From assembly GCF_050589845.1 (NCBI RefSeq), contig NZ_JBNGPA010000002.1:1-64000 (forward strand): a stretch of DNA of 64,000 nucleotides. The letters are read 5' to 3'. Position 1 is the stretch's first letter. The number at the start of each line of letters is the position of its first letter. Below, one piece after another: positions 17,837 through 26,151 of the stretch. Under the pieces are notes generated by a model. That model was not told the DNA's origin and made no database searches. It worked only from the letters and a program-made list of their open reading frames with translations. This DNA comes from Carboxylicivirga agarovorans (GTDB lineage Bacteria; Bacteroidota; Bacteroidia; Bacteroidales; Marinilabiliaceae). The position numbers and the translations under genes are program-made.

Positions 17837-19006
17837 ATGAGTAAGCAAAAGATAATTCGTATAACAACGGTTGGGCAATCAATGGCTGGTATTTTAAAGG
17901 GGCAGCTTCGTTTTATGAATAATCATTATGAAGTTATTGGAATATCATCAGGGGGAGATTCATTATGTGCGGTTGAAGAAAATGAAGGTATTAAAACTTA
18001 TGCTGTTAACATGACACGTCGAATCAGTCCTTTAAGAGATTTAAAGGCTCTGGTTAAGCTGTACAGGATTATAAGAAACGAGAAGCCAACCATTGTTCAT
18101 ACACATACACCTAAAGCAGGAATTCTGGGTATGGTAGCTTCGTATCTGGCACGCGTTCCTGTACGAATTCATACGGTAGCAGGTTTACCTTTAATGGAGG
18201 CAACTGGTGCCAAACGTATTCTCCTGGAAAATGTAGAAAAGTTAACATACCGTTGTGCATCAAAAGTTTATCCTAACTCAGCAGGGTTATCTGATTTTAT
18301 AAATAGTAAAAGCTTTTGTATACCAGATAAAGTAAAAGTAATAGGACATGGTAGTTCTAATGGTATTGATACGAGCTTTTTCTCACAGGATGAGGTGACT
18401 GAAGAGACGCTTGCTGCTATTAGAGAAAAGTACAGTATTCCTGAATCAGCAATTGTTTTTTGTTTTGTTGGAAGAATTGTAGGTGATAAGGGAATCAATG
18501 AGTTGCTTGCGGCTTTTGTTAAAATACATGAGAAACATCCGAACTCACGTCTGTTATTAGTTGGTCCATTTGAAAGAGAGCTTGATAAATTGTCTGATGA
18601 AAGCGAACAATTGATCCGTGAGCATGAAGGTGTTATCTGGACAGATTATCAAACTGATGTTCGACCATTCTTTAGTTTATCTGATGTATTTACTTTCCCA
18701 TCTTACCGCGAAGGTTTTCCTAATGTTGTTATGCAAGCAGGCGCAATGAAATTACCTTGTATAGTATCAGATATCAATGGATGCAACGAAATAGTCAAAG
18801 ATGGAGTTAATGGTTTGATTGTACCACCAAAAGAGGTTGAATCATTGTACCGGGCTATGGAGACGCTTTTCTTAAATGAAGAGCTTCGGAAGAACTTATC
18901 AGCAAAAGCACGCCAAATGATTATTGACAAATACGAGAGAAAGGTGATGTGGAAAAAGTTGCTACATGAATATGATGAGGTAATTGCAGGTTTAAAGTTG
19001 AATTAG
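17837..19006 (+). CDS. Glycosyltransferase GT4, second-sugar type (PglA/WbnH-like)
   Basis: About 389 residues. The N-terminus KIIRITTVGQSMAGILKGQL and the motif THTPKAGILGMVASYLARVP are typical of the GT4 enzymes encoded next to PglC-like initiating transferases, which add the second sugar. The C-terminal motif PSYREGFPNVVMQAGAMKLP has the E-x7 spacing with a variant second position. An ATG at 17765 inside the end of the GT2 gene would add 24 polar residues unlike the family; I prefer 17837. It is followed by the initiating transferase 32 nt later. Confidence 0.87.
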   Translation: MSKQKIIRITTVGQSMAGILKGQLRFMNNHYEVIGISSGGDSLCAVEENEGIKTYAVNMTRRISPLRDLKALVKLYRIIRNEKPTIVHTHTPKAGILGMVASYLARVPVRIHTVAGLPLMEATGAKRILLENVEKLTYRCASKVYPNSAGLSDFINSKSFCIPDKVKVIGHGSSNGIDTSFFSQDEVTEETLAAIREKYSIPESAIVFCFVGRIVGDKGINELLAAFVKIHEKHPNSRLLLVGPFERELDKLSDESEQLIREHEGVIWTDYQTDVRPFFSLSDVFTFPSYREGFPNVVMQAGAMKLPCIVSDINGCNEIVKDGVNGLIVPPKEVESLYRAMETLFLNEELRKNLSAKARQMIIDKYERKVMWKKLLHEYDEVIAGLKLN

Positions 19007-19038
19007 ATAGAGTCTATTGTATATCAAATCAGGTAGTT

Positions 19039-19665
19039 ATGTATAAATTCTTTTTTAAAAGACTTTTTGATATTATATTTTCTATTGTAGCTTTTATATT
19101 GTTGAGTCCGGTTTTTATAATTGTGACCATTTTTCTGACTATAGCAAACAATGGAAAGCCTTTCTTTTTTCAGAAAAGACCAGGAAAGAATGAAAGGATA
19201 TTTAAAATTATAAAGTTCAAAACGATGAATGACAGACGAGGAGATGATGGGGCCTTATTGCCTGATTCTGAACGTCTGACTAAAGTAGGCCATTTCGTAC
19301 GGAAGACCTCTCTGGATGAAATTCCCCAGCTATTAAATGTTATCATAGGCGATATGAGTCTTATAGGTCCAAGACCATTATTACCAGAGTATTTACCATA
19401 TTATACCGAAGAAGAGAAGTTAAGACATTCTGTTCGTCCTGGTGTTACCGGCTGGGCGCAGGTTAATGGACGTAATAATTTAAGTTGGGATGATAAACTA
19501 AATCTGGACGTTTATTATGTGCATAATTTGTCTTTCGCATTGGATTTTAAGATTATACCTAAGACGATCTTTAATGTATTGTCACGAAAGGATATAAATG
19601 TTGTACCTTCACTAAAAGATGGAAGATTTGATGACTACAGAAAAAATAAAGGCGCAGGATTTTAG
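19039..19665 (+). CDS. Initiating phosphoglycosyltransferase (PglC-like)
   Basis: A 208-residue monotopic phosphoglycosyltransferase of the small PglC type (bacterial sugar transferase family). It has one N-terminal re-entrant hydrophobic helix. The motif FKTMNDRR is followed by the DE catalytic pair in SLDEIPQLLNVI, then GDMSLIGPRPLLPEYLPYY and RPGVTGWAQVNGRN. It transfers phospho-diNAcBac or a related phospho-sugar from a UDP-sugar to undecaprenyl phosphate. The presence of PglD-, PglE- and PglF-like genes nearby points to a 2,4-diamino-trideoxy sugar. The end overlaps the following GNAT gene. Confidence 0.92.
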   Translation: MYKFFFKRLFDIIFSIVAFILLSPVFIIVTIFLTIANNGKPFFFQKRPGKNERIFKIIKFKTMNDRRGDDGALLPDSERLTKVGHFVRKTSLDEIPQLLNVIIGDMSLIGPRPLLPEYLPYYTEEEKLRHSVRPGVTGWAQVNGRNNLSWDDKLNLDVYYVHNLSFALDFKIIPKTIFNVLSRKDINVVPSLKDGRFDDYRKNKGAGF

Positions 19666-20185
19666 TTCCCAGGATATTGAAGCAAGAGTTGAATGGATCA
19701 ACAATCCAAGCATTAACTCAACGATGTTTTTCGACTTGCCGGCCACAGTTGAAGATACGACCAAATGGTATAAGCGTATTATTACTAACGAAAACCGGGC
19801 TGATTTTTCATTTTTTCTGGATAAGGAAAATACTCTGATAGGTATGGGTGGATTAACAGGTATTGACTCTAAAAGTAAAAATGCAGAGTTTTATGTGATG
19901 ATTAATCCAGACTATCATTCAAGAGGATATGGAAAACGTATATCACAGTGGCTATTTAATTATGCTTTTCTGAAATTTGATTTGCACAAACTGTATCTCC
20001 ATACCAATAATGATAATGTATACGCTTACAAAATTTATGAAGATTCAGGTTTTGTATTGGAAGGAATTTTGAGACAACATAAGATTAAAAACGGATTCTA
20101 TTTAGATAGAAGGTTTTATGGTCTTCTGCAAAAAGAGTGGGAGGATATGCCATGGAAGGAAAACCAAATACAGACAGTTTTTTGA
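19631..20185 (+). CDS. GNAT N-acetyltransferase (RimJ/RimL-like)
   Basis: About 184 residues. The acyl-CoA binding loop is seen as NPDYHSRGYGKRIS, followed by the HKLYLHTNNDNVYAYKIYED segment typical of RimL-like enzymes that acylate amino sugars or amino acids. It starts inside the end of the PglC-like gene (ATG at 19619 or 19631) and overlaps the next gene, so translation is coupled on both sides. A likely role is N-acylation of an amino sugar nucleotide in the glycan pathway. The NeuD/PglD-like gene at 25.5 kb is a competing candidate for the same step. Confidence 0.82.
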   Translation: MTTEKIKAQDFSSQDIEARVEWINNPSINSTMFFDLPATVEDTTKWYKRIITNENRADFSFFLDKENTLIGMGGLTGIDSKSKNAEFYVMINPDYHSRGYGKRISQWLFNYAFLKFDLHKLYLHTNNDNVYAYKIYEDSGFVLEGILRQHKIKNGFYLDRRFYGLLQKEWEDMPWKENQIQTVF

Positions 20186-21066
20186 TGATACAGGAAATAA
20201 GCAATAGCATTAGAGTTTTTAGGGATGATATATTTCCATTTCTGGGAGGAGGAAATAAAGGAAGAAAAATCCTTAGTATAGGATCTGATGTTAAAGACAA
20301 AGGATGCAATGCCATTGTTACAACCGGTGGGATTCAATCAAACCATTGCAGAGCAGCAGCAATACTAGCCGCACAAAATAAATGGAAATGTACACTTGTC
20401 TTACATGGTTCCAGAGACAGGTTTTATAATGAAGGAGGGAATGCATTATTGATGCGTTCAGCAGGTGTTGAAACTAAGTTTGTGGAGCCGGCAGAAATCA
20501 GTGATGCGATGGACGCGGCGATGAACAGATATACATTACAGGGTCATAAGCCCTATTATATCTGGGGTGGAGGCCATACTCCGGAGGGAGGATTAGCATA
20601 TATTGAAGCAGCAAAGGAATTAAAATTATATTGCGATAGTCATAACTGGTATCCTGATCATATTTTCCTGGCGTCAGGAACAGGTTCAACCCAATCGGGA
20701 TTAATGGCCGGTTTAAGTCTGGTTGGATTAAAGTCAAATGTAATTGGAATTTCAGTTGCGAGAAAAAGTGACGCAGCAACTAAAATCGTTTACGACTTTT
20801 ATAAAGAATTATGCGCTCGCTACAATATAAAAGATAACGTGGAAAGAGCATTTGTATCCGATGATTATTTGTGTGGAGGATATGAGAAGTATGGCAGTGA
20901 GATTAAAGAGCTTTGTAGTAATTCCATAAAAGACTATGGGTTTGCACTCGATAGTACATATTCTGGTAAGGCCTTTTGGGGAATGAAGGATATTATTCAA
21001 AAAGAGAAATTGACAGGAAATATCTTGTTTTGGCATACAGGAGGATTTTTAAACTATTTAAGTTAG
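20152..21066 (+). CDS. ACC deaminase/D-cysteine desulfhydrase-like PLP enzyme
   Basis: About 304 residues, fold-type II PLP enzyme. The likely PLP lysine lies in FLGGGNKGRK, then TTGGIQSNHCRAAA, which is the conserved substrate and cofactor loop of the ACC deaminase/D-cysteine desulfhydrase family; a glycine-rich phosphate loop ASGTGSTQSGLMAGL follows later. Members deaminate or desulphurise small amino acids. It overlaps the GNAT gene. Next to ligases and carrier proteins it probably supplies or edits an amino-acid precursor. It lacks the usual stand-alone context of a sulphur-metabolism gene. The substrate is not predictable from sequence alone. Confidence 0.83.
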   Translation: MEGKPNTDSFLMIQEISNSIRVFRDDIFPFLGGGNKGRKILSIGSDVKDKGCNAIVTTGGIQSNHCRAAAILAAQNKWKCTLVLHGSRDRFYNEGGNALLMRSAGVETKFVEPAEISDAMDAAMNRYTLQGHKPYYIWGGGHTPEGGLAYIEAAKELKLYCDSHNWYPDHIFLASGTGSTQSGLMAGLSLVGLKSNVIGISVARKSDAATKIVYDFYKELCARYNIKDNVERAFVSDDYLCGGYEKYGSEIKELCSNSIKDYGFALDSTYSGKAFWGMKDIIQKEKLTGNILFWHTGGFLNYLS

Positions 21067-21213
21067 AACGATAAATGCAGGAGTCTAAACGAGTCTTTAT
21101 CTGTATTTATTCAGTGGTAATAATTAATTTATAAATTGATTTAATGATTTGTTAGTGCTTTAAGAAAGTATAACCCGACAAATGATTGAGATCGTTATCA
21201 TATTGTTAGAATC

Positions 21214-22230
21214 ATGAATATATTATTTACAAGTTCTGGTAGAAGAAATTACCTATTGAGCTATTTTAAAAAAGAGATAGGAAGTGAAGGAAAGATTGTT
21301 GCTGCGGATATGGATCGAAGTGCAGTATCTCTTGCCATTGCAGATGTTGCTTATTTAGTTCCTTGTGTTTATGATGATGGATATATTGATAGGATACTGG
21401 AAATATGTAAATCTGAAGACGTCAAAATAGTTATTTCTCTCAACGATTTAGAATTACCTATTCTGTCGGCCAATAAAGGTGCTTTTGAAAAGAATGGCAT
21501 TTCATTAATAGTTTCAGACAAAGAAGTGATTGATCTTTGTTTTGATAAAGTGGCGACTAATGTGTTTGCATCCAGGTTTGGTTGTAATACCCCTAAGACA
21601 TACACGACTATTAAAGATGTAAAAGAGGCACTAAACGATGGTACTCTCTCATTTCCTTTAATTATTAAACCAAGATGGGGTAGTGGTTCTATCTCTATGG
21701 AGATAGTTGAAAATACTAATGAGTTAGATTTAGCTTATCGATTGTTAGATAGTAAGTTAAATAGGACGTCGTTGTCTGAGATTAGTGTGACTGATAGAAA
21801 AGAAGCCTTGTTAATTCAAGAAGTTTTAATGGGAGATGAGTATGGGCTAGATATTATAAATGATCTTAATGGCAGTTATCAAACAACTATTGTTAAGAAA
21901 AAATTAAAGATGAGAGCCGGAGAAACAGATAAAGCTCAAGTTGTTGATCGTCCAGACTTAATGGAGTTAGGTGAGGTAATAGCACATGAATTGAAACATA
22001 TAGGTAATCTTGACTGTGATGTATTTGATGTGGATGGAAAATTGTTTCTACTTGAAATGAATCCACGTTTCGGTGGAGGGTATCCTTTTAGCCATGAAGC
22101 GGGTGCTAATTTGCCCAAAGCCATACTGGAATGGGTTAAAGGAAATGAAATTGATGTAAATAAATTACTTATGTCGCTAGAAGAGAGGCGTTTTGGAAAA
22201 TGTGATCAAATGGTGGAATTGCTCAAATGA
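21214..22230 (+). CDS. ATP-grasp ligase (CarB/PylC-like)
   Basis: A 338-residue protein. An N-terminal nucleotide-fold domain starts NILFTSSGRRNYLLSYF. The ATP-grasp domain has PLIIKPRWGSGSISM (lysine and glycine-rich loop), LIQEVLMGDEYGLDII, and the metal-binding DVFDVDGKLFLLEMNPRFGGGYP. Family members join a carboxylate to an amine through an acyl-phosphate. Beside an adenylation enzyme and carrier proteins, a role in making an amino-acid or peptide amide is likely. It is preceded by about 150 nt of AT-rich spacer, possibly with an internal promoter. Confidence 0.87.
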   Translation: MNILFTSSGRRNYLLSYFKKEIGSEGKIVAADMDRSAVSLAIADVAYLVPCVYDDGYIDRILEICKSEDVKIVISLNDLELPILSANKGAFEKNGISLIVSDKEVIDLCFDKVATNVFASRFGCNTPKTYTTIKDVKEALNDGTLSFPLIIKPRWGSGSISMEIVENTNELDLAYRLLDSKLNRTSLSEISVTDRKEALLIQEVLMGDEYGLDIINDLNGSYQTTIVKKKLKMRAGETDKAQVVDRPDLMELGEVIAHELKHIGNLDCDVFDVDGKLFLLEMNPRFGGGYPFSHEAGANLPKAILEWVKGNEIDVNKLLMSLEERRFGKCDQMVELLK

Positions 22231-22276
22231 TAATTAACTACCTAAGTGTATAAACTAATTTTAAGCTGATAATAGC

Positions 22277-23800
22277 ATGAACATACATCTTTTACAGTAT
22301 TTAGAGAAGACGTACTCAGATTTCAAAGATAAAGTTGCTTTAATTGACAGAGACAGGGAATTAAGCTTTGCTGAATTACGAAATCTCTCAATAGGTATTT
22401 CAATTGAGCTTAAAAAACAGAACAGTGAGCTGAGTAGGAAACCCATTGCTGTTTTCTTACCTAAATCACTTGAAAGTATTGTTAGCTTCACTGCCGTTTT
22501 ATATACAGGAGGTTTTTATGTGCCATTGGATTCAAAATCACCAATTGAAAGAGTCGCATCTATTCTCGATACTCTGTCTCCTGAAATCATTATCACCAAT
22601 AGATCTCTAAAAACAAAATTACTCCAGATTAATTATCCGGCAGATAAAATTGTTGAATATGAGTCCTTGGTTCAGCCAAATCAAGCTGATATTGAGAGTT
22701 ACAAATTGCCGGAAAATCATATTGATACGAATCCAGCCTATTGTAAGTTTACTTCAGGATCAACTGGTATCCCGAAAGGAGTACTCATACCGCATAAGGC
22801 CGTAATAGATTTTATAGATTGGGCAAGAGAACGATTTGAAATTGATGAACGATATATCATTGGTAATCAGTCGCCATTTTTCTTTGATCAATCAGTGTTT
22901 GACATTTATTTAATGATGTCGACAGGCTCAACAGTGGTCATTATACCAGAGGAGCTTTTTATCTTTCCAGCCAAACTACTCGAGTATATTAATGAAGTAA
23001 AGATTAATTTATTTTTCTGGGTACCATCTGTTCTGGTCAATGTGGCTAACTTTAAACTGCTGGATGCTATTGAATTGCCACACCTGGAAAAAATATTCTT
23101 TGGGGGAGAAGTGATGTCAACACGCCACCTGAACTATTGGAGAAAGCATTTGCCGGAACCGATGTATATTAACATGTACGGACCTACTGAAACAACAGTT
23201 GACAGTGTTTATTATGTGGTCGAAAGAGAGATCCCGGATGAGGAATCTGTTCCAATAGGTACACCATGTCGTAATACAGATGTTCTTATCTTAAATGAAA
23301 GAAATGAATTGTCGAAAGTGAATGAAACAGGGGAGCTTTGTATCAGGGGAAGTTCTCTGGCATTAGGTTACTATAACAATCCGGGTAAAACTTCTGAAGT
23401 CTTTGTTCAAAACCCTATAAATAAAGTTTATCCTGAATTGATTTATAGAACCGGAGATATTGTTTATCTTAATGACTTAGGGGAGATTATTTACATGTGC
23501 AGAAAGGATAATCAGATTCAACACATGGGTTATCGGATTGAACTTGGTGAGATTGAGGTGGCAGTAATGGGAATAGACATGTTAGATAATGCATGTGTGT
23601 TATACAATAACGAAAAAAAGGAAATAGTCATGTATTACTCGGCAGAGGTGAAAATTGAGCCGGGTTCCTTAAGAAAACAACTGGTTAAAAAATTACCGAA
23701 ATATATGGTTCCTTCTTCATTTATTCAATTAACAAAAATGCCATTAAACGCTAATGGTAAGATAGACAGGAACACCTTAAAAGCGCAAATGGAAAATTAG
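22277..23800 (+). CDS. Amino-acid adenylation enzyme (DltA-like A domain)
   Basis: A 507-residue stand-alone adenylation domain. Core motifs are CKFTSGSTGIPKGV (A3, about 156-169), FFFDQSVFDIY (A4, with the amino-group-binding Asp near 204), NMYGPTETT (A5, about 299-307), YRTGDIV (A7), GYRIELGEIE (A8) and NANGKIDR (A10, with the catalytic Lys). The pocket region (FFGGEV, FFWVPSVLV) resembles DltA, which activates D-alanine, so the substrate is probably a small amino acid. It should adenylate the amino acid and load it on a carrier protein. The first ACP gene follows directly. Confidence 0.92.
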   Translation: MNIHLLQYLEKTYSDFKDKVALIDRDRELSFAELRNLSIGISIELKKQNSELSRKPIAVFLPKSLESIVSFTAVLYTGGFYVPLDSKSPIERVASILDTLSPEIIITNRSLKTKLLQINYPADKIVEYESLVQPNQADIESYKLPENHIDTNPAYCKFTSGSTGIPKGVLIPHKAVIDFIDWARERFEIDERYIIGNQSPFFFDQSVFDIYLMMSTGSTVVIIPEELFIFPAKLLEYINEVKINLFFWVPSVLVNVANFKLLDAIELPHLEKIFFGGEVMSTRHLNYWRKHLPEPMYINMYGPTETTVDSVYYVVEREIPDEESVPIGTPCRNTDVLILNERNELSKVNETGELCIRGSSLALGYYNNPGKTSEVFVQNPINKVYPELIYRTGDIVYLNDLGEIIYMCRKDNQIQHMGYRIELGEIEVAVMGIDMLDNACVLYNNEKKEIVMYYSAEVKIEPGSLRKQLVKKLPKYMVPSSFIQLTKMPLNANGKIDRNTLKAQMEN

Positions 23801-23855
23801 TTTAATATAGTACAACTAAACGATCGTTGTTAGAGGCTTGAATATTAGAAAGGAT

Positions 23856-24080
23856 ATGAAGGAAATAGTTAAAATACTGAGTGAGATAAGACCTGATGAA
23901 GACTATGAGGTATCAGACAACTTTATCGCTGATGGATTATTAGATTCATTTGATTTAGTGGTATTGGTTTCAGAATTGGATAGTCACTTTTCGATATCAA
24001 TAAAAGGTACTGACATATTGCCGGATAATTTTGAAAACATTGATTCAATAAGTGCATTAGTAAGAAAATATACTGAATGA
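23856..24080 (+). CDS. Acyl/peptidyl carrier protein 1 (DltC-like)
   Basis: A 74-residue four-helix carrier protein. The phosphopantetheine serine is Ser31 in GLLDSFDLVVLVSEL; DSF replaces the usual DSL. The ATG at 23856 is preferred; a TTG at 23838 extends the frame by six residues. It stands 55 nt after the adenylation gene, as dltC does relative to dltA in spirit, and 7 nt before the KAS III gene. It likely carries the amino acid activated by the upstream enzyme. Confidence 0.88.
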   Translation: MKEIVKILSEIRPDEDYEVSDNFIADGLLDSFDLVVLVSELDSHFSISIKGTDILPDNFENIDSISALVRKYTE

Positions 24081-24087
24081 TATAGCT

Positions 24088-25152
24088 ATGAACTTAAAAT
24101 ACACGAATAAAAAGATAACAGGACTATTGACTGTGATTCCTGAAAACGAGGTACAGTTTGTTGATACGATTGAGAACTATAATTTCTCGAAACGACAATC
24201 CATGCAACTGGGAAAGATCATGGGCTACGAAAAACAAAGAATTGTGCAGCCTGGAGTGACAGTTTCTGATATGTGTATTTTTGGTTTGAATTACTTATTT
24301 GACAAAGGTTTATTAAGTAAGGATGAAATTGATGCCTTAATATTGGTGACTGAATCACCTGATTATATTTTACCACCAACAAGTAACGTCATTCAGGGTG
24401 CACTTAATTTAGGACATGATGTATTTTGCATGGATATAAACCAGGGGTGTGCAGGGCATGTGGTTGGTTTGATGCAGGCATTTTCATTATTGGACCAGGA
24501 CGCGATCAATAAGGTGGTGTTGCTAAATGCTGATGTCTTAAGTCCGAAAGCTTCTGTTAATGACCGAAATAGCAGACCGCTGGCGGGCGATGGTGCTTCA
24601 ATAACAATTGTAGAAAAAAGTGAAGAGCCCAATGAAATATATGCCAACATGAAGATGGATGGTACGCGTCATGAAGCTTTAATTATTCCTGCAGGCGGAT
24701 TTAAAACGCCTTCATCGCCAGAAACGGCAAAACTAATTGAAGATGATAATGGTAATTTAAGAGCATTAGATCATTTATGCATGAAAGGAGATGCCGTATT
24801 TAATTTCGTGCAAAAGGAAGTGCCCATCATGGTTGAAAGTTTATTGGACTATGCTAATGTTCATAAAGATGATATAGACTATTTCATGTTTCATCAGCCA
24901 AATAAATTTATGTTGAAAAAATTGGCTGATCGTATGGAGGTATCTTATGATCGTTTACCCAATAATATTGTGGAGCGTTTTGGAAATGCAAATAGCATAA
25001 CGGTTCCAACTGTTATAACGTACAATCTAGGAGAAAAAGCCGAAAAGCAAGAGTATTTGTTATGTCTGGCCGGATTTGGTGTTGGTTTAACATGGTGTTC
25101 AATGTTATTGAAATTTGGCAAACTGGATTTCTGCAAAATGATAGAATATTAA
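24088..25152 (+). CDS. 3-oxoacyl-ACP synthase III-like enzyme (KAS III)
   Basis: A 354-residue thiolase-fold enzyme with the full KAS III triad: Cys121 in INQGCAGHVVG, His269 in FMFHQPNK, and Asn300 in ERFGNANS. These enzymes condense an acyl starter with malonyl-ACP. Divergent members instead transfer acyl groups to oxygen or nitrogen. It lies between two carrier protein genes and not in a fatty-acid operon. KAS III-like and ACP genes are also known from Pseudomonas flagellin glycosylation islands, where they make N-acyl groups of amino sugars. A role in making a short acyl group for the glycan is likely. Confidence 0.9.
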   Translation: MNLKYTNKKITGLLTVIPENEVQFVDTIENYNFSKRQSMQLGKIMGYEKQRIVQPGVTVSDMCIFGLNYLFDKGLLSKDEIDALILVTESPDYILPPTSNVIQGALNLGHDVFCMDINQGCAGHVVGLMQAFSLLDQDAINKVVLLNADVLSPKASVNDRNSRPLAGDGASITIVEKSEEPNEIYANMKMDGTRHEALIIPAGGFKTPSSPETAKLIEDDNGNLRALDHLCMKGDAVFNFVQKEVPIMVESLLDYANVHKDDIDYFMFHQPNKFMLKKLADRMEVSYDRLPNNIVERFGNANSITVPTVITYNLGEKAEKQEYLLCLAGFGVGLTWCSMLLKFGKLDFCKMIEY

Positions 25153-25223
25153 TTTAAAGTATACTATAAAAATAGGGGATTTATAGCCTTTAAACGGAGA
25201 TTAAATAATTAGGAATTAAATTC

Positions 25224-25231
25224 GAAAGGAG
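25224..25231 (+). promoter_or_regulatory. Strong Shine-Dalgarno site before carrier protein 2
   Basis: GAAAGGAG ends 6 nt before the ATG at 25238. Such sites are rare in Bacteroidota, whose ribosomes mostly hide the anti-Shine-Dalgarno end, and no other gene in this window shows an equally good one. It supports the chosen start. Confidence 0.6.
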
Positions 25232-25237
25232 TTCACT

Positions 25238-25471
25238 ATGAAAAAGGAAGAATTTATAGAAATTATTAAAGAGGAATTAGAAATAGATGAGCAAATTACC
25301 ATGGATACCAGGTTTGATAGCCTGGAGATTTGGGATTCTGTTGCCAGGTTGGTTCTGATTTCTTTAATCGATGAGAAGTTTCAAATGCAAATTAGTGCAG
25401 AGGAAATAAAGCTTTTAGGTACCCCTGCTGATTTAATAAACAAAGTTGGCCTTAGTCGATTTGAAAATTAA
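25238..25471 (+). CDS. Acyl carrier protein 2
   Basis: A 77-residue carrier protein with the modification site at Ser34 in EIWDSVARLVLI. The surrounding pattern (LEIWDS) resembles the ACPs found in sugar N-acylation and polyketide-like gene sets more than housekeeping AcpP. Its stop codon shares one base with the ATG of the NeuD-like gene (TAATG), so the acyl group it carries may be meant for that or a nearby transferase. It is one of three distinct carrier proteins within 6 kb. Confidence 0.85.
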   Translation: MKKEEFIEIIKEELEIDEQITMDTRFDSLEIWDSVARLVLISLIDEKFQMQISAEEIKLLGTPADLINKVGLSRFEN

Positions 25472-26151
25472 TGTTTAATTCGTTTGTGCGAGATACTAAA
25501 GATCAGATAAAGAGCTATTTAATGAAGAAAAGATTATTTATTATTGGAGCAGGGGGCCTTGGTAGGGGTTTGGAATCCTGCCTGGACCGAATTCCAGAAG
25601 ATCAGCGCGACTGGCAAATAATTGGCTTTATTGATGAGTCGCCAATAGCACTGGATGGATTTCAATCAGATTATAAAATAGTTGGAGATATTGACAATTA
25701 TAACTTTACAGAAAATGACTGGGCCATTATAGCCATTGGACATTCCGATACGCGTAAAGATATCTATCGACGATTAAAAGGAAGGGTCAAATTCTATACT
25801 TATATTGATCCAAGTGTCATGATAAGTAAATATTCTAAGATTGGAGAAGGCTGTATAATTTTAGCGGGATCATTCGTTAATAATAATGCAACTGTTGGAA
25901 AATTCTCCACCATACTGGAGAACTCTACCATAGGACACGACTCAGTTTTAGGAGATTTTTGCTCTTTAATGGCAAATGTGAATATTGGTGGAGGATGTAA
26001 TATTGGAGAAGATACTTTTATAGGTACCAATGCAACTGTAATACCAAGACGATCAATAGCCGAAAGGGTGACGATTGGATCCGGAAGTGTTGTTGTTCGT
26101 AATGTAAAAGAGAGTTGTACTGTTTTTGGTAATCCGGCTAAGAGAATTTAA
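25471..26151 (+). CDS. NeuD/PglD-like sugar N- or O-acyltransferase
   Basis: A 226-residue protein with an N-terminal Rossmann-like domain (RLFIIGAGGLGRGLES) and a C-terminal left-handed beta-helix of hexapeptide repeats (for example GEGCIILAGSFVNNNATVG and GGGCNIGEDTFIGTNATVI). This is the NeuD/PglD family, which acetylates the 4-amino group of UDP-amino sugars from acetyl-CoA. A second possible start is the ATG at 25522 (MKKRLF). With PglE- and PglF-like proteins it would complete UDP-diNAcBac synthesis. Given the neighbouring ACP, an unusual acyl donor is possible. Confidence 0.87.
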   Translation: MFNSFVRDTKDQIKSYLMKKRLFIIGAGGLGRGLESCLDRIPEDQRDWQIIGFIDESPIALDGFQSDYKIVGDIDNYNFTENDWAIIAIGHSDTRKDIYRRLKGRVKFYTYIDPSVMISKYSKIGEGCIILAGSFVNNNATVGKFSTILENSTIGHDSVLGDFCSLMANVNIGGGCNIGEDTFIGTNATVIPRRSIAERVTIGSGSVVVRNVKESCTVFGNPAKRI

